Shown: positions 1 through 7,499 of the stretch, one piece after another | Layout: every line of letters starts with the position of its first letter | How positions within the stretch are numbered: the first letter of the stretch is position 1 | IMG/VR virus record: IMGVR_UViG_3300000256_000006 | Span: 1-33,091 of that record | From: a virus | Length of the DNA: 33,091 bases | Direction: 5' to 3' (one strand) | The notes under the pieces: model-generated | Told to the model about the DNA's origin: nothing | The model's database searches: none | The model's input: only the letters and a program-made list of their open reading frames with translations | Translations under genes and position numbers: made by a program

Positions 1-362
1 ACAATCGCGTAATTAGCATTGGGTATAATGGCATGCCCAGCGGCTGGACAAATGAGTGCGAAAATGAAGTTGTGGAAGTTCCATTGGACCAAGCAAGCCT
101 GCCTGAAAACGAAATTAGATCCTTAGTTACAAAGCCAGAAGTTCTTCATGCAGAGTCCAATGCTATTTGTAAGTTAGCACGTAGCAGTGAAAGTGGAGAA
201 GATGCTAGTGCATTTGTTACACACCAGCCCTGTTTAGATTGTGCTAAACTCCTGTACCAAAGCGGTATTACACATGTATATTATGTACATCCATATAGAT
301 TAGATCATGGGCTAAAGTTTTTAAAAGAGTGCGGGATACACGTTGAACAAATGGTGGTCTAA
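1..362 (+). CDS. dCMP/CMP deaminase family protein, 5' partial
   Basis: Zinc-dependent deaminase that probably converts dCMP to dUMP, which feeds thymidylate synthesis. The frame is open from the first complete codon at position 3, and the residues before the internal ATG at 33 (a SIGYNGMPSG stretch) are typical of the N-terminal core of phage dCMP deaminases, so the true start lies before the window. The zinc site is visible: the HAE motif at 155-ish (His49-Ala-Glu of the visible part) and PCLDC (Cys77 and Cys80). The C-terminal part fits the family and ends normally. The stop codon overlaps the next start (TAATG), which implies coupled translation. ThyX, encoded nearby on the other strand, would use the product. 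The family call is firm; dCMP rather than another cytidine substrate is inferred. Confidence 0.9.
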   Translation, partial: NRVISIGYNGMPSGWTNECENEVVEVPLDQASLPENEIRSLVTKPEVLHAESNAICKLARSSESGEDASAFVTHQPCLDCAKLLYQSGITHVYYVHPYRLDHGLKFLKECGIHVEQMVV

Positions 363-526
363 TGGAAACCTGTGATCACTGCACTAGAGAGATTGTCGAG
401 GAAGTACCAGAAAACTCTGGATATGGAGTCTGTGGTGGTTTGCATTGCGGGCATATGCGAGTATATGGACTATTTAATGAAGATTGTAGACAAGTTATTG
501 TTAGAGCAGATATAAAAGATGTTTGA
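362..526 (+). CDS. small cysteine-rich protein (54 aa), possible zinc ribbon
   Basis: Unrecognised short protein. It starts at ATG 362, sharing one base with the stop of the deaminase gene, and its TGA stop (524-526) lies inside the start region of the next gene (ATG 519), so the three genes are chained by overlaps. The sequence begins METCDHC and has a second cluster, CGGLHCGH, around residues 24-31, then a further Cys near residue 42. Two CxxC-like knuckles suggest a metal-binding ribbon; this is inference. No membrane segment or signal peptide is visible. The coupling on both sides is the main reason to believe it is translated. Confidence 0.6.
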   Translation: METCDHCTREIVEEVPENSGYGVCGGLHCGHMRVYGLFNEDCRQVIVRADIKDV

Positions 527-1760
527 TATCTTTTGTATGCAGATTACTAACGATCCAGTAGACTTACCTGCACACACAGAATACACTAGATGGAACGGCA
601 CACATTTGGATACCATTCGCAGGTGTGTAAATCGTGCTCGTACAGAGTACGTTTGGATTGTAGCTGACTGTTGCAATTATGCAACTTTCGATTTTACATG
701 GCAACCTGTGCCGTGGGAAGCAGATCAAATACATTGTTGGGCGAGTGGTAACCAAAAATTTGGTGATACATTTTTAGTGCCTGTGCAGGCTTTTAAAGAG
801 CAAGAAGCTGGGCTTAAACTTTTAGAGTGGTACGAACACATTAACTGGCATACCGATCCCTGTGTGCCACGCAAACCCTGGCCCACTGTTAACACGTTAG
901 ACGAAATTAGTAGCTTGTATGCATGGATTAAAAATACACCAGCAGATATAGTATATGATCCTAGTTTATGGAAAGAACGTAATCTACACGTTTTTAATAA
1001 GAGTGGAAGTGTACTACTAGTCCCTAGGGACTGTAAAACGCATTTTAAAGAGCAATACTACGACTATCCCTATATCTTGCGCCATAAAGAACATAATATA
1101 GCAGAACAGCCACTAGATGTTGTATATCTTTCTAATGGTGAAAAAAACGCTCTTAAAAACTATAATAACTTAAAAGAAGTTTGCCCTAGGGCAAAGTGGG
1201 TATCAGGTATTACAGGCAGGGCAGAAGCGTACAAGGCATGTGCAGAGGTAAGTGAAACGCCCTGGTTTTTTAATGTGTTTGCTAAGTGTAATATATTGCA
1301 AGAGTTTGACTTTAATTGGCAACCAGACTGGCTACAAGGAGACAAGCACTGGATTTTTCATGCTCGTAATCCTGTTAATGGATTAGAGTATGGCCACATG
1401 GGCATTATTGCTTATAATAAAAAGCTGGTACTAGAGCAAACTGAGTGGGGGCTAGACTTTACTCTAAGCGCCAGACACGGGGTAGTTCCTGTTGTGGGCA
1501 GTATTGCAGAATTTAACACCACGCCTTATGAAACCTGGCGTACAGCGTTTCGTGAATGTATTAAATTAACTCAACAGTCAGACATAGAGAGCCGCTACAG
1601 ACTAGAACAATGGTGTACTGTAGCAGAAGGCGAGCATGCTGAGTGGAGTATTGAGGGTGCTAACTATGCTACAGTATATGTAGCAAGCGGCAACAATTTA
1701 CAAGACACATTCGAGTGGGGGTTCCTTGAAGAACTCTTTAATAGCAAGTATAACTTCTAA
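519..1760 (+). CDS. 413-aa protein with two degenerate glycosyltransferase-like modules
   Basis: Function unknown. Residues about 199-400 are clearly related to the 304-aa protein at 15226-16140: both share a start like LDxxYLS, a region ending in ARNxVNGLxYGxxG (residues 282-294 here), WRxxFRE and a late GAxYxT stretch. The N-terminal part (about residues 35-90) repeats part of the same module: ARTEYVWIVADCCNYATFDFTW resembles residues 244-267, and both contain a DFxWQP motif. The DGD of the 304-aa relative, the likely metal and sugar-nucleotide site, is not kept in either copy (FAK in the second, ADC in the first). The protein may therefore bind a sugar or a partner rather than catalyse transfer. 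It overlaps the preceding small gene by 8 nt and runs convergently into the aminotransferase gene by 63 nt. Confidence 0.75.
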   Translation: MFDIFCMQITNDPVDLPAHTEYTRWNGTHLDTIRRCVNRARTEYVWIVADCCNYATFDFTWQPVPWEADQIHCWASGNQKFGDTFLVPVQAFKEQEAGLKLLEWYEHINWHTDPCVPRKPWPTVNTLDEISSLYAWIKNTPADIVYDPSLWKERNLHVFNKSGSVLLVPRDCKTHFKEQYYDYPYILRHKEHNIAEQPLDVVYLSNGEKNALKNYNNLKEVCPRAKWVSGITGRAEAYKACAEVSETPWFFNVFAKCNILQEFDFNWQPDWLQGDKHWIFHARNPVNGLEYGHMGIIAYNKKLVLEQTEWGLDFTLSARHGVVPVVGSIAEFNTTPYETWRTAFRECIKLTQQSDIESRYRLEQWCTVAEGEHAEWSIEGANYATVYVASGNNLQDTFEWGFLEELFNSKYNF

Positions 1761-2696
1761 AAGCTCTTCATCAGTGGTGTGCGGACTGCAAGGTATTTGT
1801 AAAAATTGATGGCAATTCCATGCAGCTTGTTCTACATCAGCAAGCGGCTGGCTGTATGCACGTTTAGTTTCAATCCTACGATGTGCTAAAAATTGTTGTA
1901 GTTCTTGTCTGTGCTGGGTATTAATAATAAATTTACTAACCTGACCAGTCGTTTGCGTTACGCAATCTACATACTGACTTAATTGTGCATGGTAATCTCT
2001 AGCAATTTCCTGCCTACGCTCTGTCCAGAACGGAAAGTGTTCTAACTTAACCAGCATTTCACCACAGTCACGTTCACTCATAACACTGTTTCCGCCAGTA
2101 TGTTCATCTACTCTGCGATGTCGACGTAACTCTCTAACCTTGTCTATAACTGCTAGGTCATTGCTTACGACTGCGCCACCGTTGCCAAAGTTTGGTAAGT
2201 TTTTTGTAGGATCAAAACTATAACTGGCTGTATTGCCCTGTAGTGGAGCACCAAAATGTTGTGCGGCATCTTCTATAATTCGAATATCTTGGGGTAGTTC
2301 TTCGTGGTTGCCGAATAGTCCAACCCATACTGCGACATTAACGTTTAAATTACTTGTAAGTAAATCCCAGTCCATTAAGCCATTTTTCTTAACATCAATG
2401 GCTAGTGGGTTACATCCAGCACGTATAATACTGTTAGCTGTAGCAATATAAGTTTGTGCTGGCATAGCAACAAACCCTCGAGCTTGCTCTGCAATTAATG
2501 CATAATATAATGCATCACTACCACTACCTACTATTGCGGCATGCTCGGCACCTGCTATATTAGCAAGTCTTTGTTCAAATTCTTTTGTAAATTCCCCTAG
2601 CATAACTTGACCTGACTTTAAGATCATTTGTGATACATTATCTAGAGCTGGTTGTAAATCTTTATATAGCCTATCTAAATTGTGTAGTCTTATCAT
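1698..2696 (-). CDS. DegT/DnrJ/EryC1/StrS-family PLP aminotransferase
   Basis: PLP-dependent aminotransferase of the family that makes amino sugars on sugar nucleotides (or aminocyclitols). Visible signatures are the substrate-side GSGSDAL stretch near residue 57, IEDAAQ with the ring-nitrogen Asp143, and SFDPTKNLPNFGNGGA, in which Lys165 should form the internal aldimine. At 332 residues it is shorter than the usual 370-390. The shortening appears spread along the protein, with a compact C-terminal half. Its last 21 codons overlap the 3' end of the plus-strand gene. It begins 2 nt after the stop of the small gene 2699-2926 and lacks a clear own ribosome site, so coupled translation is likely. 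An amino-sugar role fits the glycosyltransferase-like and carbamoyltransferase genes elsewhere in the window. The actual substrate is unknown. Confidence 0.9.
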   Translation of the reverse strand: MIRLHNLDRLYKDLQPALDNVSQMILKSGQVMLGEFTKEFEQRLANIAGAEHAAIVGSGSDALYYALIAEQARGFVAMPAQTYIATANSIIRAGCNPLAIDVKKNGLMDWDLLTSNLNVNVAVWVGLFGNHEELPQDIRIIEDAAQHFGAPLQGNTASYSFDPTKNLPNFGNGGAVVSNDLAVIDKVRELRRHRRVDEHTGGNSVMSERDCGEMLVKLEHFPFWTERRQEIARDYHAQLSQYVDCVTQTTGQVSKFIINTQHRQELQQFLAHRRIETKRAYSQPLADVEQAAWNCHQFLQIPCSPHTTDEELLEVILAIKEFFKEPPLECVL

Positions 2697-2698
2697 AG

Positions 2699-2926
2699 TT
2701 AATCATCATCTGTTTCGTCTTTAAGTTTAACTGTCTGATAGTCCTGAATAATTGCTTCATGTACTTCATCTAGATCGACTTCTTTATTGCCAATCATACG
2801 TAGAGCTTCTGTACCTGATACTTTTTTAATTCTACTAATTTTTGCAGCCAAAAGAATTAAGTCTGGCCTGCTAAGATTTTGATCTTGGTATCCTAAAAGT
2901 ACTTTATCTACGTCTATGTAAGCCAT
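2699..2926 (-). CDS. small hypothetical protein (75 aa)
   Basis: Unrecognised. The protein is acidic at its C-terminus (ends KDETDDD), predicted mostly helical by eye, without cysteines, signal peptide or membrane segment. The ATG at 2926 has an AGGA about 7 nt upstream. It sits between the 96-aa gene (9 nt gap) and the aminotransferase (2 nt gap) in the same leftward operon, so it is probably translated, perhaps as a small phage regulatory or accessory protein. No function can be given. Confidence 0.7.
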   Translation of the reverse strand: MAYIDVDKVLLGYQDQNLSRPDLILLAAKISRIKKVSGTEALRMIGNKEVDLDEVHEAIIQDYQTVKLKDETDDD

Positions 2927-2935
2927 GTTAGATTC

Positions 2936-3226
2936 CTATCTATTTTGCTTGTTATAATTTACTAGTAGCCAATGCGCCATATCAGTTTTATCTCGGAAAC
3001 TCATGTGTGCGTTATTATCATTGTCAAACCACCAACCCCATAGATCTTTACAATTTTTTGCAGCCCATTCAATAGTTAACCCGTTTACGCCAACACAATT
3101 TAAGTTAGTATTATGTTTAAATTTTTTATTATATCCGCATTTGCTAGGTATTTTCAATTTTAAAATATCCCATTCTTTATGTGTAAAACCAGCCGCATTA
3201 AATTTAGGCAGACTAGGCAGGGCCAT
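2936..3226 (-). CDS. hypothetical protein (96 aa)
   Basis: Unrecognised. The protein is rich in Lys, Asn and Trp. A short N-terminal part is followed by a core with Cys residues near positions 30, 44 and 59 and a WGWWFDNDNNAHMSF region in which aromatic and acidic residues cluster, ending in a helix-like MAHWLLVNY stretch. Its start overlaps the ThyX stop region by 14 nt, as do many genes here, which supports translation from this ATG. No transmembrane segment is seen. It could be a small nucleic-acid or protein-binding factor, but nothing in the sequence proves this. Confidence 0.7.
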   Translation of the reverse strand: MALPSLPKFNAAGFTHKEWDILKLKIPSKCGYNKKFKHNTNLNCVGVNGLTIEWAAKNCKDLWGWWFDNDNNAHMSFRDKTDMAHWLLVNYNKQNR

Positions 3227-3899
3227 TTAACATGTCTTTTGCTAATGGAAAGATTTCTGAAATAACTTTAGCGCATGCATGAGCAATTTCCATGTGTTCT
3301 TTTTGTGTACCATTAGCACCACGTAGTTCAATGTAATGTACCCAACTACGTAGAGTACCGTTCATATACAATCGTGTCTTGGTCAAACCTTCTGGTAATA
3401 CCTTACGTGCAAGTTCCTTTGCAATGTTATTTTCTAAAGCCCAGTTGTAAACTTCCTGAGCATGCATTGCAACTTCTTGTTGCTTATCAAACCAATCATG
3501 ATGTAGTCCGACATTTTCAGTTTCTATGGAATTCTGCCTGTTCTTAGTGTCTTGTAAACGGGCTTCACTGTAGACAAAGACATCGCCCATGTCTTCAGGA
3601 TTGGCGTAACGCTGACTAAATTCCTGAAAACTAAAGCTACGATGTCTTACAATTTGATGAGCAATGTCACGTGTAGTTTCAATCGCAAGGGTAGCGTTAA
3701 CCATTTCCAGTGGTGACCAATGTTTATGCTTAATTAAATATTTAATTAAACGCTCACTGGTTTCACTGTTAATTTGGTTACTAGGGTTACTAACCCTTGC
3801 ACAAAACGCAATAAGTTCCTGAATGTCAGCGTCAGCTAACTTATTTTCTTGTAAAAACTCTGGACTGGCTGTACTAGAACTAACTAGACTTACCTGCAT
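3213..3899 (-). CDS. thyX: FAD-dependent thymidylate synthase ThyX
   Basis: Converts dUMP to dTMP using methylenetetrahydrofolate, FAD and NADPH. The ThyX signature RHRSFSFQEFSQR is present at residues 85-97, matching RHRxxSxxxxSxR. HWSPLEM at 60-66 matches the family's conserved N-terminal helix, and the C-terminal region with RELRGANGTQKEHMEIA corresponds to the dUMP-contact region. The length of 228 residues is usual for the family. The ATG at 3899 overlaps by one base the TAA of the preceding gene. ThyX is common in marine T4-like phages and, with the dCMP deaminase at the window start, supplies thymidine nucleotides for viral DNA. Confidence 0.95.
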   Translation of the reverse strand: MQVSLVSSSTASPEFLQENKLADADIQELIAFCARVSNPSNQINSETSERLIKYLIKHKHWSPLEMVNATLAIETTRDIAHQIVRHRSFSFQEFSQRYANPEDMGDVFVYSEARLQDTKNRQNSIETENVGLHHDWFDKQQEVAMHAQEVYNWALENNIAKELARKVLPEGLTKTRLYMNGTLRSWVHYIELRGANGTQKEHMEIAHACAKVISEIFPLAKDMLNGPA

Positions 3900-4525
3900 T
3901 AAGCAGCTACCTTTTTCTTGCGCCCACGTTTTGGCTTAGGAGCAAGTCCTGGATTTAAGTCAATAGCTTGTTGCATTAGGCTTTCGGCTTCTTCACTGAG
4001 TACTTTAACTTGTGCTTTCATACCATCTGCTTGTCTTACCAAGTCTGCTGCAAGTGACTCGTCAGTTAATACTCCGCCAACTGCTGCACTTGCTTCTACG
4101 GCTGATCGAGTTTTATCTGGATGGGCTAGTCCACTGGTAGCATCTAGCTCTGCAAGTTTCTTGGCGGCATCGCCACCTGTTTCCATATCACGGATAATTT
4201 TGTTAATCTCGTCTAGTCTAGCACCTTGTTGTCCTGGACTTGGCGTAACTAAAATATCCTGAGTACGAACTTTTTTCATCCACTGTTCGCGATGGATTTT
4301 AACTAGTAAGTTTTCTCCATCAGTACCAACTACACGATGCAATGCATCGCCTAGATGTTTAGCGGCTTGACCAGCATTACTTTCCAAACAGGCCATAATA
4401 TCATTATGAACTGCACTGGGAAGACGATCTGGATAAGTTACTAGTGCCATATGATCTTCGTCAGGAACTTCCCTAAAAATCACTAGTACACTTTGATCGT
4501 TGTGTTTACCAACATGTTTAATCAT
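3899..4525 (-). CDS. hypothetical protein (208 aa) with basic C-terminal tail
   Basis: Unrecognised, though the style is that of conserved proteins in marine T4-like phages. I chose the ATG at 4525 (protein begins MIKHVGKH) because GGAG lies about 9 nt upstream and the start then overlaps the previous stop by 8 nt; the longer frame to 4600 would overlap that gene by more than 80 nt. Residues 1-95 look like a compact alpha/beta domain, the middle (about 110-185) is Ala- and Asp-rich and helical, and the end is a Pro/Lys/Arg tail, KPKRGRKKKVAA, which could bind nucleic acid. The role is unknown. Confidence 0.75.
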   Translation of the reverse strand: MIKHVGKHNDQSVLVIFREVPDEDHMALVTYPDRLPSAVHNDIMACLESNAGQAAKHLGDALHRVVGTDGENLLVKIHREQWMKKVRTQDILVTPSPGQQGARLDEINKIIRDMETGGDAAKKLAELDATSGLAHPDKTRSAVEASAAVGGVLTDESLAADLVRQADGMKAQVKVLSEEAESLMQQAIDLNPGLAPKPKRGRKKKVAA

Positions 4526-4859
4526 CGTTATTTTCTCCTTCATCTTGACTGGGTTCAGGCTGATTTGCGGCTTGTGCGCCGGGGGCCTGCCTAACACCAT
4601 TAGCTACTAAAAACGCAAACAGTCTGTTGTACAAAGTACCAACTACCTGCATTTCTTCAGCTTTAATAGCACCACGTTGTCCAGCAATTTCTAGAACTTG
4701 TGCCATTAAATTTAAATCATCAATACCTAACCCTACTGCGCCAGCTTGCTCTTGTGGTGCTGCATTTGCTTCACCTTCTTCGGATTCTGGAGCCCATGTC
4801 GCTGGATCTCCGCCAAGCATTGGCTCTTCAGGTTGTGTATTTTCCGTAGTATCACTCAT
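4518..4859 (-). CDS. acidic hypothetical protein (113 aa)
   Basis: Unrecognised. Both ends are low-complexity and acidic (Glu, Pro, Gln, Ala, Asp), while residues about 44-90 form a likely helical core (LNLMAQVLEIAGQRG then a VVGTLYNRLFAFLV stretch). No signal peptide or cysteines. The start at 4859 has a strong AAGGAG about 9 nt upstream and is the first gene of the leftward operon that reads through ThyX to the aminotransferase. Its 3' end overlaps the start of the 208-aa gene by 8 nt. A short helical core between disordered tails suggests a small scaffold, adaptor or inhibitor, which is speculation. Confidence 0.75.
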   Translation of the reverse strand: MSDTTENTQPEEPMLGGDPATWAPESEEGEANAAPQEQAGAVGLGIDDLNLMAQVLEIAGQRGAIKAEEMQVVGTLYNRLFAFLVANGVRQAPGAQAANQPEPSQDEGENNDD

Positions 4860-4910
4860 TATTTGTATCTCCTTATGTACAGCGATAAGTATATTATATA
4901 GGATAATATC
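4860..4910. promoter_or_regulatory. divergent promoter region
   Basis: This 51-nt gap separates leftward genes (start 4859) from the rightward secreted-protein gene (start 4911). It holds the near-palindrome TATATTATATA. On the minus strand this gives a perfect TATAAT (4893-4898) about 34 nt before the leftward ATG, and on the plus strand TATTAT-like boxes. Ribosome sites are AAGGAG for the leftward gene and AGGA at about 7 nt for the rightward gene. No convincing -35 box was seen. The arrangement fits host-sigma-type early or middle promoters rather than phage late promoters. Confidence 0.4.
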
Positions 4911-5504
4911 ATGATTCGCAACTTATTTTTTATGTTTTTTATATTTTTTTTAGTAATTTCCCCTGCTAAGGCTGATCCTGAAGAGCTTGGTTCTACACTT
5001 CCGTGGCAACAGCCTGTTGCACCACCGGAAAATGTAGTACCTAAAGAAAAAATTGTAAACAAAGAACAGATAAAATCGTTAATAATGATCATTGAGTCTA
5101 GCCTTCAGTGCCAGGTTGCTGCGGAATTAACTCGTAATTACTATTATATTTACCTAGGGTTTAAACAGGGTCTAGAAAAAACTGACCCTAATGTAATAAC
5201 AAAACAAGCCGTAAATCCGCCGCCTGCAATCAAAGCTCTACAAAAAGTACATAAAGAGTATGAGGACATAATTGTGTTTATTAAAACAGTATTTAAAGCT
5301 ACTGATCCTAGTGTTGACATAGACGGCGTTGAGAAAAAACGTTATATCGAACTAAGACAACAATTTAGTTCTAGATTAGTGTATGATAAAGTTGATCATA
5401 CGTATATTAACAGTGCTATGACTATTAATAGTGAGTGTTGGTCTAAATTAGATGCTCGTCAAAAACAAGTTAAGGAAATCTTTAGCTTACCTAAGTTACC
5501 TTAA
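4911..5504 (+). CDS. secreted/periplasmic protein of unknown function (197 aa)
   Basis: The protein starts with a classical signal peptide: a short basic start (MIRN), a very hydrophobic Phe-rich core, and an AKA-DP cleavage site after residue 21. The mature part begins with a Pro-rich linker (about residues 30-45), followed by a mainly helical domain with two cysteines (about residues 67 and 176) that could form a disulphide. It resembles no family I recognise. An AGGA lies about 7 nt before the ATG. It is a single rightward gene between leftward operons, and its stop overlaps the stop of the Na/Pi-like gene by 4 nt. A role in the host periplasm, such as modifying or shielding the envelope, is inferred only from the signal. 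Confidence 0.75.
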   Translation: MIRNLFFMFFIFFLVISPAKADPEELGSTLPWQQPVAPPENVVPKEKIVNKEQIKSLIMIIESSLQCQVAAELTRNYYYIYLGFKQGLEKTDPNVITKQAVNPPPAIKALQKVHKEYEDIIVFIKTVFKATDPSVDIDGVEKKRYIELRQQFSSRLVYDKVDHTYINSAMTINSECWSKLDARQKQVKEIFSLPKLP

Positions 5505-5941
5505 CTAAACCTTGTTAATAACCTAGCAATATGATGAACAAATGGCAGTAACGTAGCGGCCATAAACAGATTTACTCCACTATGAGCTAATGCAATCCTT
5601 AGTGTATCACCTTTTGGCATACCATCAGATACCAATGCTCCAGCAATCCATATAGTACCTGTTGTGCCAATGTTTGCACCCAGTACTGCCGCTATTGCCG
5701 CTGGTAGTGGTACTGCACCACTTGCTACAAGAGCAATTATTGCAGTTGTCGACAATGATGAACTTTGCCATAACAATGTCATAATAATACCACCTAAAAA
5801 CATCCAATATGGATTATGAATAAAATAGGATAAATGGTCCATATTACCCATTGATTTCATACCACCTGAAAACATTTTTAAACCAATATAGAAGATTACC
5901 AATCCAACAAGGGTAGTAAGTACAGGGTTACCTAGTTCCAT
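5501..5941 (-). CDS. half-size Na+/Pi-cotransporter-like membrane protein
   Basis: Related to the Na/Pi cotransporter family (PF02690, NptA type). The 146-residue product has about four hydrophobic segments and the family hallmarks QSSS (residues 59-62), GANIGTTGT (88-96) and the following ALAHSGVNL (118-125, like the family's AHxxFN). Full transporters carry two inverted copies of this unit in 300-550 residues; only one is present, so it would have to dimerise to transport, or it modulates a host carrier. I prefer the ATG at 5941 because AAGG lies about 8 nt upstream; an ATG at 5995 would add 18 Lys-rich residues and places the start 13 nt after the carbamoyltransferase stop. Sodium-linked phosphate uptake is an inference. 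Confidence 0.75.
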   Translation of the reverse strand: MELGNPVLTTLVGLVIFYIGLKMFSGGMKSMGNMDHLSYFIHNPYWMFLGGIIMTLLWQSSSLSTTAIIALVASGAVPLPAAIAAVLGANIGTTGTIWIAGALVSDGMPKGDTLRIALAHSGVNLFMAATLLPFVHHIARLLTRFS

Positions 5942-6008
5942 TTTATATACCTTTTTAATTAACTTATCTTTATTTTTAATTATTTTATTTTTCATTTGTT
6001 TGCATACT

Positions 6009-7499
6009 TTAATAGCTTGTACATACCTTGATACCATACTTTTCTGTCCATCGTTTGGCATCTTCTTCAGTATTAACCATGGGTTCACCTCTTATGTTTA
6101 AACTTGTGTTTAGCAACATAGGACAGTCTGTTAATACATACCATTTTTCTAATAACTCTCTAACTCCAGTATGATCGTTTCTACCCACAGTTTGCACACG
6201 ACTAGACTTGTCATGGTGTACAATAGCAGGATATTCAAAAGGATACTTACAGTTATACGTAAATTGCATATACGGGCTACTATCAAAAGCAGGCATATCA
6301 AAGTATTCATGAGCGTGTTCTTCAAGTATTATTGGAGCAAATGGTCTAAACTTTTGTCTACGTTTAATTTCGTTAACACGGTCTTTGATATCAGCACCTC
6401 TAGGGTCCGCAAGTAAACTCCTAGTACCTAATGCTCTAGGCCCAAACTCTGCTCGTCCTGCGGCTACTCCTACTATCTGATTTTCTATTAGTTCACTAAC
6501 AATGTCATCACTGGGATATATTCCAGGAATATTTGTACCCAAATATGGCCCTTTCCAAGTTAAACGTTTGCCATAACTTAGAGCAGCAGCACCTAAACTA
6601 CTACCACAGTCTCCTGGATTTGGCATAATCCATAATCTATTCCAACATTCACGTATTCTACTATTAGCGACACAGTTTAAAGCAACACCTCCCATGAATA
6701 CACAATCATCATAGTCAGGATACTCTGAAGCAAGTTGGCGCATTAGTGTACTTAAACAACGTTCGACTACTAGTTGTGCGCTGAGTGCAAGGCTATTTTT
6801 GTCAATGTCAGGCAATACTCCTTTAGGAATTCCTGCATGAAAATTAATCTTCCATGTTTGATTGTGATCTTCATTTACACAGGCTGACCATACATCCCTA
6901 TACCAATTTGGCATACCATAAGCCGCCATGCCCATAAGTATATACTCTTCTTCCATAGGCTTAAGACCAACTGCTTCTGTCATTGCACTATAGAATAATC
7001 CCATACTATTTGGATATCGTTTCTTTAAAACTGGTTTATACTGAGCTATACCTTTATCATCATAGCTCGCAAGATATGCGCTATAAGTATCCCATTCACC
7101 AATAGCATCAATTACAACTACAACAGCCTTTTCAAATGGTGATGTTTGAAATCCGGCCGCAGCATGGCTTAAATGATGTGAATAAGTTTTAATAGGACGG
7201 GTTATTCCAACCTCTGCTAAATGTTGCTTAGGGCTTTTATCTCTAAAAATTTTACTCCACTCGCCACTATACATTTGGCGAGTTTTTTTAAGCCATGGAC
7301 GTTCATACCAGGCAACTGTGCCATAATTCCCATAACTTAAGGCTTCGTCTATTATATCCTGATTTAAATTAGGATCGTTCTTAATACGACTGTATCGTTC
7401 ACTATGAGCCGCAAACAAGATATCTCCATCTGGACTTATAACACTAACACCAGCATCATGAAATCCTGCACTTACACCAATGGTATTAGGCGGCCTCAT
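6009..7499 (-). CDS. NodU/CmcH-family carbamoyltransferase
   Basis: O-carbamoyltransferase that makes carbamoyl-adenylate from carbamoyl phosphate and ATP and transfers the carbamoyl group to a hydroxyl, usually on a sugar or antibiotic. The N-terminal Kae1-like domain carries the metal-binding HHLSHA motif (residues 108-113), followed by DAIGEWDT near 131 and a GGVALN stretch. The C-terminal domain carries EFGPRALGTRS, RPFAPIILEE and NTSLNIRGEP, all close to the family consensus. Starting at the ATG at 7499 gives 496 residues and a 4-nt ATGA overlap with purM; the longer frame to 7550 adds residues that look like purM antisense. It probably acts on a cell-surface or virion glycan, in keeping with the aminotransferase and glycosyltransferase-like genes. 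Confidence 0.92.
   Translation of the reverse strand: MRPPNTIGVSAGFHDAGVSVISPDGDILFAAHSERYSRIKNDPNLNQDIIDEALSYGNYGTVAWYERPWLKKTRQMYSGEWSKIFRDKSPKQHLAEVGITRPIKTYSHHLSHAAAGFQTSPFEKAVVVVIDAIGEWDTYSAYLASYDDKGIAQYKPVLKKRYPNSMGLFYSAMTEAVGLKPMEEEYILMGMAAYGMPNWYRDVWSACVNEDHNQTWKINFHAGIPKGVLPDIDKNSLALSAQLVVERCLSTLMRQLASEYPDYDDCVFMGGVALNCVANSRIRECWNRLWIMPNPGDCGSSLGAAALSYGKRLTWKGPYLGTNIPGIYPSDDIVSELIENQIVGVAAGRAEFGPRALGTRSLLADPRGADIKDRVNEIKRRQKFRPFAPIILEEHAHEYFDMPAFDSSPYMQFTYNCKYPFEYPAIVHHDKSSRVQTVGRNDHTGVRELLEKWYVLTDCPMLLNTSLNIRGEPMVNTEEDAKRWTEKYGIKVCTSY

Noticed and set aside
4518-4600. Extended N-terminus of the 208-aa protein to 4600
   Set aside because: It would overlap the upstream gene by more than 80 nt; the ATG at 4525 has a well-spaced GGAG inside the upstream gene's end.
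5625-5807. Cys/Asn-rich minus-strand frame inside the Na/Pi-like gene
   Set aside because: It is an out-of-frame shadow of the transporter's repetitive codons, with no ribosome site.
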